Origin: Paenibacillus lignilyticus
GTDB lineage: Bacteria > Bacillota > Bacilli > Paenibacillales > Paenibacillaceae
NCBI RefSeq assembly: GCF_017942085.1
Contig: NZ_JAGKSP010000031.1
Span: forward strand, 1-38,625
DNA: 38,625 nt
Direction: 5' to 3'
A program made the translations under genes and the position numbers. Shown one piece after another: positions 1 through 7,278 of the stretch. Numbering within the stretch: the first letter of the stretch is position 1; each line of letters begins with the position of its first letter. A model generated the notes under the pieces. It searched no databases and was not told the origin of the DNA. It saw only the letters and a program-made list of their open reading frames with translations.

Positions 1-2136
1 GAGCATCCCAAAATCAATGGTATGCTCATCCATGTTCACCCGCTCCACGCGGATGCGCACCTCATCGCCGATGCGGAACGTCTTCGACGTCCGCTCCCCG
101 ATCAGCAGCATGTGCTGCTCGTGGAAATGATAATAATCGTCCGAGAGCTCGCTCAAACGGATGAGCCCTTCGACCGTATTAGGCAGCTCCACGAAGATGC
201 CGAAGCTCGTCACGCTGCTGATGATGCCGTCGAATTCCTCGCCGACCTTATCCAGCATGTACTCGCATTTCTTCAGCTTCTCCGTGTCGCGCTCCGCTTC
301 GACGGCGAGACGCTCCCGCTCCGACGACTGCTGCGCGATATCCGGCATCCGCGCGGTCAGCGCTTCCTGACGGGCATCCGTCAGCGTGCCGCCGTTCTCG
401 AATACTTCGCGCATGACGCGGTGGATAACAAGATCGGGATAACGCCGAATCGGCGACGTGAAGTGCGAATAAAACTCGGCGGCAAGGCCGAAGTGGCCGA
501 GACTTTCCGCATCGTACTTCGCCTGCTTCATCGAACGCAGCATCACCGTCGAAATAACCGTTTGCTCCTTCGAGCCGCGCACGTCTTCAAGCAAGGTCTG
601 CAGCGCGCGCGGATGAATGACGCTTCCGCCTTTGCCTTTTATCGTATACCCGAAGTTAGCCGCAAACTGCACGAAATGCAGCAGCTTCTCTTGATCCGGG
701 TTATCATGCGTCCGGTACAGGAACGGCACCTTCAGCCAATAGAAATGCTCCGCGACCGTTTCGTTAGCCGCAAGCATGAACTCTTCGATAATCGACTCCG
801 CAATGGAGCGTTCGCGCTTCACGATGTCGATCGCTTTGCCATCGCTGTCCACGATGACCTTGGACTCGATGAAGTCAAAATCAATCGCGCCTCGCTTCAT
901 CCGCATGCCGCGCAAGCGCATCGCAAGCTCTTCCATCAGTTTGAACGTCGGCACCAGGTCGGCATAGCGCTCCATAACCTCCGGATCTTCGTCGGCCACG
1001 ATTTTGCGTACGTTCGTATACGTCATCCGCTCTTTCGTCCGAATCACGCTCGTGAACACATCATGACGCACCCGCTTAAGCGTCGCTGCATCAAACTCCA
1101 TCTCGCAGGAGAGCGTCAACCGGTCCACCTTCGGATTCAGGGAACAGATCCCGTTCGACAATCGGTGTGGCAGCATCGGAATAACGCGGTCAACCAAGTA
1201 CACGCTGCATCCGCGGCGGTATGCCTCTTGGTCCAGAGCCGAGTTTTCCTTCACATAATAGCCGACATCGGCAATATGCACGCCCAGCACAAAGTTTCCG
1301 TTCTCCAGACGTTCTACATTGACCGCATCATCAAGGTCTTTTGCATCCTCGCCGTCAATCGTGACGATGACCTTATCGCGCAGATCGCGGCGGCCTTGAC
1401 GCACAATCTCATCTTCCGTGATCGAATCCGGCGCAGCTTCGGCTTCCGCCATCACGTCATCAGGGAAGCTCTCGGGCAGCTGATGCTTCCGAATAATGGA
1501 GAGAATATCGATGCCCGGGTCATCCTTATGGCCAAGCACCTCAATGATCTCGCCTTCCGCAGCCGAGCGGCCTTCCGGATAGGAGACGATGCGCACGACG
1601 ACCTTTTGTCCGGTTACCGCGCCTTTGAATTGACCTTGTGGAATGAAAATATCCCGATTAATCCGTTTATCATCGGGCAGTACGAAACCGTACGACTCAT
1701 GATGATCAAATGTTCCGACAATTTGCGTGACGGCGCGCTCGATGATCTTCACGACTTCGCCTTCCATGCGACCGCCGGATGCGCTCTTCGAAGTGATGCG
1801 CAGGAGCACGATATCGCCGTTCATCGCACTCTTCAGATCATTGGCGTTGATGTATACATCGCCATGTCCCTTGTCTTCGGGGATCAAGAAAGCAAAACCT
1901 TTCGCATGCGCCTGTACCCGTCCGCGGACCAAATTCATCCGCTCCGGAAGCCCGTAGCGGTCGCTGGAATTCCGTACGATCTTGCCCTCATTCTCCAGCT
2001 CGTTTAAGACTACCAGGAAATTGCGGAACGATGCCGCGTCTCCCTCTCCGCCCAGCTGCTTATCTAGCTCTTGGTAGGTCATCGGCTTGTACGCCTGCTC
2101 ACGCATAAACTCCAGCAGCTGCTGCTCTGTTACCAT
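1..2136 (-). CDS. rnr: Ribonuclease R, partial (C-terminal end lies beyond the window)
   Basis: This gene encodes a processive 3'-to-5' exoribonuclease of the RNB/RNase II family that degrades structured RNA and works with SmpB/tmRNA in quality control. The reading frame stays open for 712 codons from ATG at 2134-2136 to the window edge. The start follows a GAGGTGAG ribosome site. The N-terminus is a winged-helix region beginning MVTEQQLLEFMRE. The RNB domain is recognisable from the segment HIADVGYYV, and the end of that domain has HFTSPIRRYPDLVIHR. The last visible part is an S1 domain (EEFDGIISSVTSFGIFVELP) ending in VNMDEHTIDFGML, so only a basic tail should be missing. secG lies upstream on the same strand with a terminator between them. 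The long plus-strand reading frame opposite this gene is a shadow of it. The family call is very secure. Confidence 0.96.
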   Translation of the reverse strand, partial: MVTEQQLLEFMREQAYKPMTYQELDKQLGGEGDAASFRNFLVVLNELENEGKIVRNSSDRYGLPERMNLVRGRVQAHAKGFAFLIPEDKGHGDVYINANDLKSAMNGDIVLLRITSKSASGGRMEGEVVKIIERAVTQIVGTFDHHESYGFVLPDDKRINRDIFIPQGQFKGAVTGQKVVVRIVSYPEGRSAAEGEIIEVLGHKDDPGIDILSIIRKHQLPESFPDDVMAEAEAAPDSITEDEIVRQGRRDLRDKVIVTIDGEDAKDLDDAVNVERLENGNFVLGVHIADVGYYVKENSALDQEAYRRGCSVYLVDRVIPMLPHRLSNGICSLNPKVDRLTLSCEMEFDAATLKRVRHDVFTSVIRTKERMTYTNVRKIVADEDPEVMERYADLVPTFKLMEELAMRLRGMRMKRGAIDFDFIESKVIVDSDGKAIDIVKRERSIAESIIEEFMLAANETVAEHFYWLKVPFLYRTHDNPDQEKLLHFVQFAANFGYTIKGKGGSVIHPRALQTLLEDVRGSKEQTVISTVMLRSMKQAKYDAESLGHFGLAAEFYSHFTSPIRRYPDLVIHRVMREVFENGGTLTDARQEALTARMPDIAQQSSERERLAVEAERDTEKLKKCEYMLDKVGEEFDGIISSVTSFGIFVELPNTVEGLIRLSELSDDYYHFHEQHMLLIGERTSKTFRIGDEVRIRVERVNMDEHTIDFGML

Positions 2137-2373
2137 AACTTCTCACCTCATACTCATGTACCGCGATGCCGTCAATCCCATTGATGCTGAACCCGAACGA
2201 TCCAGAAGCTCGTTCAAACCAATCAGCGTTTATGCAGCAGTCGGTTGATAGATTGCCATATACTATATAGTATACACGAAAGGTATGGCCACCATCCGCG
2301 CCAGCCTGGCAAAAACAACAATTTTCGCCTGATGCATGTACTCAGTAAACTTTTTCCAGTTCGGATAAGCAAC
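2137..2373. other. Intergenic region rnr/secG with a 16-bp perfect palindrome
   Basis: No gene is visible here. Positions 2259-2274 read TATACTATATAGTATA, a perfect 16-bp palindrome. Read on the minus strand it contains TATACT, a fair -10 for rnr, but I see no convincing -35 at 16-18 nt. The palindrome could be a regulator site or simply an AT-rich -10 region. The remaining sequence shows nothing I can name. Confidence 0.4.
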
Positions 2374-2400
2374 AAAAAAAGCGAGCCCTAAGCCCGCTTT
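2374..2400 (-). terminator. Rho-independent terminator of secG
   Basis: On the minus strand a 7-bp stem (AGCGGGC paired with GCTCGCT, one G-T pair, 5-nt loop) is followed by a run of seven T. It lies 17 nt after the secG stop codon. Confidence 0.85.
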
Positions 2401-2417
2401 CTGTACATCTTATTTCA

Positions 2418-2654
2418 TTACGCCTTAACTAGGTACGCAACAATCAGAGCAGTAATGAAGAAGCCTGCTGCGACTGCAATCGTCATACGCTGTAAAAACA
2501 GGTCTAAACCGCGTGCTTTTGTCTTACCGAACAAGTGCTCAGCACCGCCGGAAATAGCACCCGACAACCCAGCGCTCTTCCCTTTTTGCAAAAGTACAAC
2601 TGAGATCAGAGCCAAGGAGAAAATGATAAGCAAAATTTTAAAAGTGATTTCCAT
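2418..2654 (-). CDS. secG: Preprotein translocase subunit SecG
   Basis: SecG is the small membrane subunit that assists SecYEG-dependent protein export. The 78-residue product has two hydrophobic helices (about residues 5-25 and 55-75) flanking the conserved cytosolic part VLLQKGKSAGLSGAISGGAE, which is diagnostic for the family. I chose ATG at 2652-2654 because a strong GGAGGTGG site lies just upstream; a longer frame starting seven codons earlier would place its start inside or before that site. The gene is monocistronic: it has its own promoter just after the stop of the oxygenase gene and its own terminator. rnr is next downstream, the common Bacillales order. Confidence 0.95.
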   Translation of the reverse strand: MEITFKILLIIFSLALISVVLLQKGKSAGLSGAISGGAEHLFGKTKARGLDLFLQRMTIAVAAGFFITALIVAYLVKA

Positions 2655-2737
2655 AGTTCCACCTCCTGCGCACAAGGAGCAAATTTAAAGTTTGCCGTGC
2701 CTTGCCTAAGGAGACAAGACCTAGAAACAGCAATATT

Positions 2738-2766
2738 ATTGTATCATAGCAAGGTGGTTAATACAA
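2738..2766 (-). promoter_or_regulatory. SigA-type promoter of secG
   Basis: On the minus strand TTGTAT (2761-2766) and TACAAT (2738-2743) are separated by 17 nt. The site begins directly after the stop codon of the upstream oxygenase gene. Confidence 0.65.
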
Positions 2767-2767
2767 G

Positions 2768-3703
2768 CTAACAGATTTTGTCCTTCTGCCAGCGGATCTC
2801 CTCGTTGAACGGCAGGAAGGTGAACTGCTCCTTCTTCCAATAGTACTGCAGTTCCTCGCGTGTCCAGCCTTCGTACAATTCATCCCACTCGAACGGCCCG
2901 TGCGGCAGCAACGATGCGTTCTCGATCGGCTGGCTTGCAGGTTGGAAACGCAAATCAAGCGATAACCGTACCCGGCCCGGGATCGTGTTGGCCAGCGCCT
3001 TATGCACCGTTAAGCTGTGAAAAATCAAAATGTCTCCTGCTTCATAGTCGGTCTCCGCCCACTCATAACCAAGCCCGCACAGGATCGACTCCAATCCTCC
3101 GGCACCCGGATTCGCTGTAACGCCGAGCAACCCCGTATCGTGACTGCCTTCAAGTACCGATAAACCGCCAAGAGCTTTAGGCACATCGCCAACCGGAGCC
3201 CAGCAGGTCCACGTCTTGTAGCTGCCTTGAATATGGAGAAAATCTTGATGCGGCGGCGTCACGTTCAGTTTGTCGCTTGGCAGCATGATGCGTGCAATAT
3301 TGCGGGGGTGCGGGAAGGTGCGTTCGCCGAACAGCGTATCGAATAACCCCAGCAGCTTCGGATGATGAGCCACGGCATGGAACGATTCCAGCTTCTGAAT
3401 TTTATGATAGACCTGCTGGGTTGTTCCGATTCCGTTCCAGTTCAGTTCTTCGACCGTCATTCCGTCAATGAGCGGCTGATTGCCAATCCCGTCAAGCAGC
3501 GGCGCTGCAGGGTCCAGCAGACCTTCTTCCTGCAGGACATTCAGCATCTGCCCCCGAAGCTCTATCACTTCTTCCCGAGTGAAGAAATGCTTAAAGAACA
3601 GATACCCCTTCTTCTCCGCTTCACGTCTCAGTTCCTCAGGTGCCGCCAGCAAAGGCGTCGCATCTTCAAAAGTCCGCGTTGCCGGTTTAATCGCCGGATC
3701 CAT
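2768..3703 (-). CDS. Phytanoyl-CoA dioxygenase (PhyH) family protein
   Basis: The product is a predicted Fe(II)/2-oxoglutarate-dependent oxygenase of the PhyH family; the substrate cannot be told from sequence. The double-stranded beta-helix iron ligands are visible: the H-x-D motif in PPHQDFL (His152 and Asp154), a distal His in HSLTVHKA (His234), and an Arg ten residues later (Arg244, in GRVRLSLDLRF) that would bind 2-oxoglutarate. Its 311 residues are normal for the family. I chose ATG at 3701-3703 because AGGGTGGG lies about 8 nt upstream; a GTG four codons earlier is the alternative. It is divergent from an AraC regulator and shares with it a short promoter region containing an inverted repeat, so AraC control is a reasonable inference. 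Such oxygenase/AraC pairs are common in Paenibacillus carbohydrate or secondary-metabolism loci. Confidence 0.88.
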   Translation of the reverse strand: MDPAIKPATRTFEDATPLLAAPEELRREAEKKGYLFFKHFFTREEVIELRGQMLNVLQEEGLLDPAAPLLDGIGNQPLIDGMTVEELNWNGIGTTQQVYHKIQKLESFHAVAHHPKLLGLFDTLFGERTFPHPRNIARIMLPSDKLNVTPPHQDFLHIQGSYKTWTCWAPVGDVPKALGGLSVLEGSHDTGLLGVTANPGAGGLESILCGLGYEWAETDYEAGDILIFHSLTVHKALANTIPGRVRLSLDLRFQPASQPIENASLLPHGPFEWDELYEGWTREELQYYWKKEQFTFLPFNEEIRWQKDKIC

Positions 3704-3742
3704 CGCCCATCCCACCCTTTCATCCCACTAAGAATTTGTCGA

Positions 3743-3771
3743 TTGTCGACTTCGTAATTCCATTATATGCT
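3743..3771 (+). promoter_or_regulatory. Promoter of the AraC-family gene
   Basis: TTGTCG at 3743-3748 and TATGCT at 3766-3771 are 17 nt apart, four of six consensus matches each. A minus-strand TATAAT (3762-3767) for the divergent oxygenase gene overlaps it; that promoter has only a poor -35 near 3785-3790. Confidence 0.5.
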
Positions 3772-3773
3772 TA

Positions 3774-3800
3774 GGTGAAAGCGGTGTATTTGCTTTCACC
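3774..3800. promoter_or_regulatory. Inverted-repeat operator in the divergent promoter region
   Basis: GGTGAAAGC at 3774-3782 and GCTTTCACC at 3792-3800 form a perfect 9-bp inverted repeat with a 9-nt spacer. It starts just after the AraC-gene -10 and covers the place where the oxygenase -35 should be. A regulator bound here could affect both genes. The TGAAAGC core also resembles a CcpA cre half site, so catabolite control is an alternative reading. Confidence 0.55.
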
Positions 3801-3854
3801 CGACGCCTTTTTAACTCTGATCGACATCTTGACTCGCAGGAGGAGGCAGCTATC

Positions 3855-4775
3855 ATGAACAATGAGCCCGTGCCCGCAATAAGCTGGCAGTCGCTTCAGC
3901 CTGCCGTGTGGTATGCCAATAAACTGCAGTGTCTGCCGGGCTTTTCCTTCGGTCCGAGGGTCATCGACGAGCATCAGTTTATTTTCGTTGCCGCCGGTCA
4001 TGGATTGGCATTCATTCAAGGGGAACCATATAATGCTCTCCCCGGCAGCTTGTTCTACTACGGCCCGGATACGGTGCATCACTTCATTGCCGATGAGACT
4101 GCTCCGTTTCTCTTATACGGCTTGCATTTCAGCTGGGAAGAACATACCGCCTCCGGGAAAAGCCCTGGGATTAAGATTCGTGACGCCGCCAAATTCGACC
4201 CAGTACAAGATTCTAAACAGGATAACCGAATGCTGGTTGGGAATACAGAGCAACCGGATGAATGCCTCTTATTTCAAGATGTCCGGCAGCTATCCATTGA
4301 ACGGTTCGAGCCCCGCTTCGCCCGTCTGGCCGAATGCTACAGTGCCGAATCGCGAGCTTATACAGCTCCGCTTCTTCGCGGTCTGCTGCTGGAGCTGCTG
4401 GCTGCCATGAAGCAAGAGGAGCTTCGCACAAGCAGCAGTCAGCAGCCGTTATCCCCTATCATTGGCGCAATCGCAGCCAAATGCGGCGAGCATGCACGCG
4501 AACGCTATAACCACAATTGGCTTGGACAGTGGAGCTCCTATCATCCGGATCATATTGCAAGACTCTTCCGCGCACAGCTGGGAACAACCCCTTACGATTA
4601 TTTCATGAGCCGTAAGCTGGAACTTGCCAAGGAGCTTCTCGCCCATTCCGAGCTCTCGCTCCTTGCGATCGCCGATGAGCTTCAGGTCGGCTCTATCCAC
4701 AATTTCACCAAATGGTTTAAACAGCACAGCGGTCTACCGCCGGGTCGATTCCGTAAGCTGTCTCGTTTTATCTAG
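3855..4775 (+). CDS. AraC-family transcriptional regulator
   Basis: The 306-residue product has the usual AraC layout. The N-terminal cupin-like sensor domain covers about residues 20-95 (HQFIFVAAGHGLAFIQGEPY, then FYYGPDTVHHF). The C-terminal double helix-turn-helix covers about residues 210-303, with the second motif LSLLAIADELQVGSIHNFTKWFKQHSG and the typical ending PPGRFRK. ATG at 3855 follows AGGAGGAGG with good spacing. The gene is divergent from the PhyH-family oxygenase and ends close to the convergent TIM-barrel gene. A role controlling these neighbours is inference. The inducer is unknown; the sensor domain suggests a small sugar or similar ligand. Confidence 0.9.
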   Translation: MNNEPVPAISWQSLQPAVWYANKLQCLPGFSFGPRVIDEHQFIFVAAGHGLAFIQGEPYNALPGSLFYYGPDTVHHFIADETAPFLLYGLHFSWEEHTASGKSPGIKIRDAAKFDPVQDSKQDNRMLVGNTEQPDECLLFQDVRQLSIERFEPRFARLAECYSAESRAYTAPLLRGLLLELLAAMKQEELRTSSSQQPLSPIIGAIAAKCGEHARERYNHNWLGQWSSYHPDHIARLFRAQLGTTPYDYFMSRKLELAKELLAHSELSLLAIADELQVGSIHNFTKWFKQHSGLPPGRFRKLSRFI

Positions 4776-4780
4776 CATGC

Positions 4781-4820
4781 AAAAAAAAGCCCCGCAGTCC
4801 CCAAGCCGGGAACCGCAGAG
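4781..4820 (-). terminator. Terminator of the TIM-barrel isomerase gene
   Basis: On the minus strand an 11- to 14-bp stem with G-T pairs (CTGCGGTTCCC paired with GGGGACTGCGG, 5-nt loop) is followed by eight T. It follows the stop codon of the 4838-5605 gene. The plus-strand AraC gene ends just beside it but the plus-strand side has no T run. Confidence 0.8.
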
Positions 4821-4837
4821 CCTTCGTCATTTATCGA

Positions 4838-5605
4838 TTATAGATAGTCGTTCTCGCGGAAGAAATCAAGGCTGATCTTCGCGCTCTCCAGCGACGAAGA
4901 AACGAACTGCTCTTGTTCCACGAAAATGTATTGAATGCCCGATTGCTCGGCTACATCCAGCACGCCTTTCAAATTCACGATCCCTTTGCCCACCTCGGTG
5001 TCGCTGCGGCCTTGGCCAAAATCTTTAAAGTGCGCCAAAGGCAAACGGCCCGCATAACGGTTTGCATAATCAACCGGATTCTGCCCGCCCATGTGTACCC
5101 AGCCGAAATCAAATTCAGCTATGAGGTATTCTGCGGGTACTTTCTCCAGCAGCAGATCAATCACCGGTTTGCCATCCACCAGCTTGAATTCGAAATCATG
5201 ATTATGATAACCGTAGATCAGTCCGGCTTCTTTTACTTGCTTACCAGCTGCAGCCAGAATGTCTGCAAGCTTGTTCACGTCTTCCGCCGTTGGGTTCTCA
5301 GGCAGCGGAGCCCATGGCGTCACGATATATTGAAGGCCGATTTCTTTCGCATATTCAATTTGCTTTGCCAGATCGGCTTCGATTTTCTCAGGCTCACCGA
5401 AGTTTAGTCCGACATGCGCAGATGGCGCTTGCAAACCAAGCTCGTCCAGCAATGCTTTCAATTCCTTCGCAGGCGTATTGAAGTAACCCGCAAATTCTAC
5501 TGCTTTGTAGCCCATTTCGGCTACTTTGCGAATCGTACCGATGAAATCCTTCTCTGTTTGATCACGAAGCGTATACAACTGTAAGCCTACAACCGGTTTA
5601 GCCAA
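4838..5605 (-). CDS. Sugar phosphate isomerase/epimerase (xylose isomerase-like TIM barrel)
   Basis: The 255-residue product belongs to the AP-endonuclease-2/xylose-isomerase-like TIM-barrel family, whose members isomerise or epimerise sugars or inositol derivatives. Family signals are VGLQLYTLRD at the N-terminus, GYKAVEFAGY, YHNHDFEF, EFDFGWVHMGG and the HFKD segment near the end, which supply the metal ligands. I chose TTG at 5603-5605: the site GAGGTGG (5611-5617) lies 5 nt upstream, whereas the upstream GTG is inside that site. A strong terminator of eno separates it from eno and I see no good promoter, so expression may rely on read-through or an atypical promoter. The substrate is unknown. 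The convergent AraC gene and the nearby oxygenase suggest a small catabolic cassette. Confidence 0.85.
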   Translation of the reverse strand: MAKPVVGLQLYTLRDQTEKDFIGTIRKVAEMGYKAVEFAGYFNTPAKELKALLDELGLQAPSAHVGLNFGEPEKIEADLAKQIEYAKEIGLQYIVTPWAPLPENPTAEDVNKLADILAAAGKQVKEAGLIYGYHNHDFEFKLVDGKPVIDLLLEKVPAEYLIAEFDFGWVHMGGQNPVDYANRYAGRLPLAHFKDFGQGRSDTEVGKGIVNLKGVLDVAEQSGIQYIFVEQEQFVSSSLESAKISLDFFRENDYL

Positions 5606-5610
5606 TGCTT

Positions 5611-5617
5611 CCACCTC
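5611..5617 (-). promoter_or_regulatory. Ribosome binding site deciding a TTG start
   Basis: GAGGTGG on the minus strand sits 5 nt before TTG (5603-5605). The only upstream in-frame start candidate, GTG at 5612-5614, lies within the site and cannot be used efficiently. Confidence 0.65.
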
Positions 5618-5662
5618 ATAGCTCTATAGTTTTTTGTTCTGCCCTCCCTGATCTTCCCATGC

Positions 5663-5704
5663 AAAAAGGGAGAGCAACAGGTCTTGCGCCCTGTTATCTC
5701 TCCC
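5663..5704 (-). terminator. Terminator of the glycolytic operon, after eno
   Basis: On the minus strand GGGAGAG and AACAGG pair with CCTGTT and CTCTCCC around an 8-nt loop, a two-part stem, followed by five T. It lies about 90 nt after the eno stop codon. The 5705-5792 stretch between them holds nothing I recognise. Confidence 0.88.
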
Positions 5705-5792
5705 TTATTATATCGAATGCCTAGGCTGAAACTACCTCACCTTTTGGGACACTCTTATGCCATTTTGGCTTTAGCCGTTTTTCCTTCGAAAC

Positions 5793-7085
5793 TTATTTGA
5801 AGTTTTTCAGGTTGTAGAACGCGCTTTTGCCTGCGTATTGAGCTGTGGAGCCCAGTTGATCTTCGATGCGAAGCAATTGGTTGTATTTCGCAACGCGGTC
5901 CGTACGGGACGGTGCGCCTGTTTTGATTTGGCCGGCATTTGTCGCTACCGCGATGTCTGCAATCGTGCTGTCTTCGGACTCACCGGAACGGTGGGAGATT
6001 ACAGCTGTGTAGCCAGCGCGTTTTGCCATTTCGATGGCATCGAAGGTTTCAGTCAGGGAACCGATTTGGTTTACTTTAACCAAGATGGAGTTACCTACGC
6101 CTTTGTCGATACCGTCAGACAGACGCTCTGTGTTTGTTACGAACAGGTCATCGCCAACGAGTTGGACTTTGCCGCCCAATTTATCCGTGAGCAATTTCCA
6201 GCCTTCCCAGTCGTCTTCGGAGCAGCCGTCTTCGATTGTGATGATTGGGTACTTCTCAACCCACGAAGCAAGCAGGTCTACGAACTCAGCGGAAGTGAAC
6301 GAGCGGCCTTCGCCTTCAAGGTGGTATTTGCCGTCTTTGTAGAACTCAGTGGACGCGACGTCCATACCGAGGAATACATCAACGCCCGGCTTGTAGCCTG
6401 CGCGCTCGATAGCGGAGATGATTGTCGTGATTGCTTCTTCGTTGGAACCAAGGTTTGGTGCGAAACCGCCTTCGTCGCCTACAGCCGTGTTCAGGCCTTT
6501 ATCTTTCAGAACCGATTTCAGGTTGTGGAAGATTTCAGTACCGATGCGAAGTGCTTCTTTGAAGCTTTCAGCGCCAACCGGCAGAACCATGAACTCTTGA
6601 ACGTCGATGTTGTTGTCAGCGTGCTCGCCGCCGTTAACGATGTTCATCATTGGAACTGGCAGTGTTTTCGCGTTGAATCCGCCAAGGTATGTGTAAAGAG
6701 GTACATCAAGCGCGTCAGCTGCTGCGCGTGCACAAGCCATGGATACGGCAAGAATTGCGTTAGCACCCAATTTGCCTTTGTTGTGCGTGCCATCAAGCTG
6801 GATCATTTTACGGTCGATCAGTACTTGATCAAGCGAATCCAGACCGATGATTTCAGGAGCGATGATTGTGTTTACGTTCTCTACAGCTGTCAGAACGCCT
6901 TTGCCGAGGTAACGGGATTTGTCGCCGTCACGAAGCTCAACAGCCTCGTAAGCGCCTGTGGAAGCACCGGATGGAACGATTGCGCGGCCTTTGCCGCCGG
7001 ACTCCAGCATAACCTCAACTTCAACCGTAGGGTTACCGCGGGAATCAAGTACTTCGCGTGCATAAACGTCAGTAATGATAGACAT
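5793..7085 (-). CDS. eno: Enolase
   Basis: Enolase interconverts 2-phosphoglycerate and phosphoenolpyruvate in the cytosol. The product is 430 residues, the standard length. It starts MSIITDVYAREVLDSRGNPTVE and carries GNKGKLGANAILAVS-type substrate-loop sequence, FMVLPVGA, LVGDDLFVTN (metal ligand Asp) and the active-site loop SHRSGESEDSTIADIAVA. I chose ATG at 7083-7085, preceded by AAAGGAGTG; an upstream GTG is too close to that site. It is the last gene of the glycolytic run, but the 190-nt spacer before it has a perfect -10 hexamer, so it is probably also transcribed on its own. Confidence 0.97.
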   Translation of the reverse strand: MSIITDVYAREVLDSRGNPTVEVEVMLESGGKGRAIVPSGASTGAYEAVELRDGDKSRYLGKGVLTAVENVNTIIAPEIIGLDSLDQVLIDRKMIQLDGTHNKGKLGANAILAVSMACARAAADALDVPLYTYLGGFNAKTLPVPMMNIVNGGEHADNNIDVQEFMVLPVGAESFKEALRIGTEIFHNLKSVLKDKGLNTAVGDEGGFAPNLGSNEEAITTIISAIERAGYKPGVDVFLGMDVASTEFYKDGKYHLEGEGRSFTSAEFVDLLASWVEKYPIITIEDGCSEDDWEGWKLLTDKLGGKVQLVGDDLFVTNTERLSDGIDKGVGNSILVKVNQIGSLTETFDAIEMAKRAGYTAVISHRSGESEDSTIADIAVATNAGQIKTGAPSRTDRVAKYNQLLRIEDQLGSTAQYAGKSAFYNLKNFK

Positions 7086-7157
7086 ATTCGAAAACACTCC
7101 TTTAATTTTGATTGATTCTTACCTATTTATCGTCATTAACCATTAAACGCATGAATG

Positions 7158-7163
7158 ATTATA
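7158..7163 (-). promoter_or_regulatory. Candidate eno promoter (-10)
   Basis: TATAAT on the minus strand lies 72 nt before the eno start. A possible -35, GCGACA, is 19 nt upstream and falls inside the hairpin/repeat at 7171-7210, so either the spacing is suboptimal or the promoter needs help. Confidence 0.45.
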
Positions 7164-7170
7164 GTAAACC

Positions 7171-7210
7171 AGGTGAAACGGCTGTCGCCATCCATCGGTG
7201 GCGCGTTTCA
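7171..7210. repeat. Hairpin repeat element, copy 1 (gpmI-eno spacer)
   Basis: TGAAACG (7174-7180) pairs with CGTTTCA (7204-7210), and CGCCA (7186-7190) pairs with TGGCG (7199-7203), giving an interrupted 12-bp stem. The left arm AGGTGAAACGGCTGTCGCC (7171-7189) recurs with one change at 20337-20355. A shorter match, AGGTGAACCGG, follows at 7264-7274. This looks like a short dispersed intergenic element. Confidence 0.6.
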
Positions 7211-7217
7211 TTCCGGA

Positions 7218-7262
7218 GAAAATAAGCATTGTAAAAGGTGAAGCTTTTACTAGCTTATTTTC
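7218..7262. repeat. Long inverted repeat between gpmI and eno
   Basis: GAAAATAAGC (7218-7227) and GTAAAAG (7231-7237) pair with CTTTTAC (7244-7250) and GCTTATTTTC (7253-7262), a 17-bp two-part stem with a 6-nt loop. No separate T run follows, so it is a weak terminator at best; an mRNA processing or stabilising hairpin is another possibility. Confidence 0.6.
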
Positions 7263-7278
7263 CAGGTGAACCGGTTTA

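Noticed and set aside
22..2007. 661-codon open frame on the plus strand opposite rnr
   Set aside because: It is antisense to an unmistakable RNase R coding frame that is open to the window edge; its composition (His/Arg-rich, no family-like motif) is that of a shadow frame.
3774..3800. Interpretation of the inverted repeat as a terminator
   Set aside because: No T run on either strand and the position upstream of two divergent genes fits an operator better.
5838..7115. Long plus-strand frame opposite eno, and similar ones opposite gpmI, pgk, gap and hisD
   Set aside because: All are mirror frames of highly expressed genes with strong codon bias; no ribosome sites or motifs.
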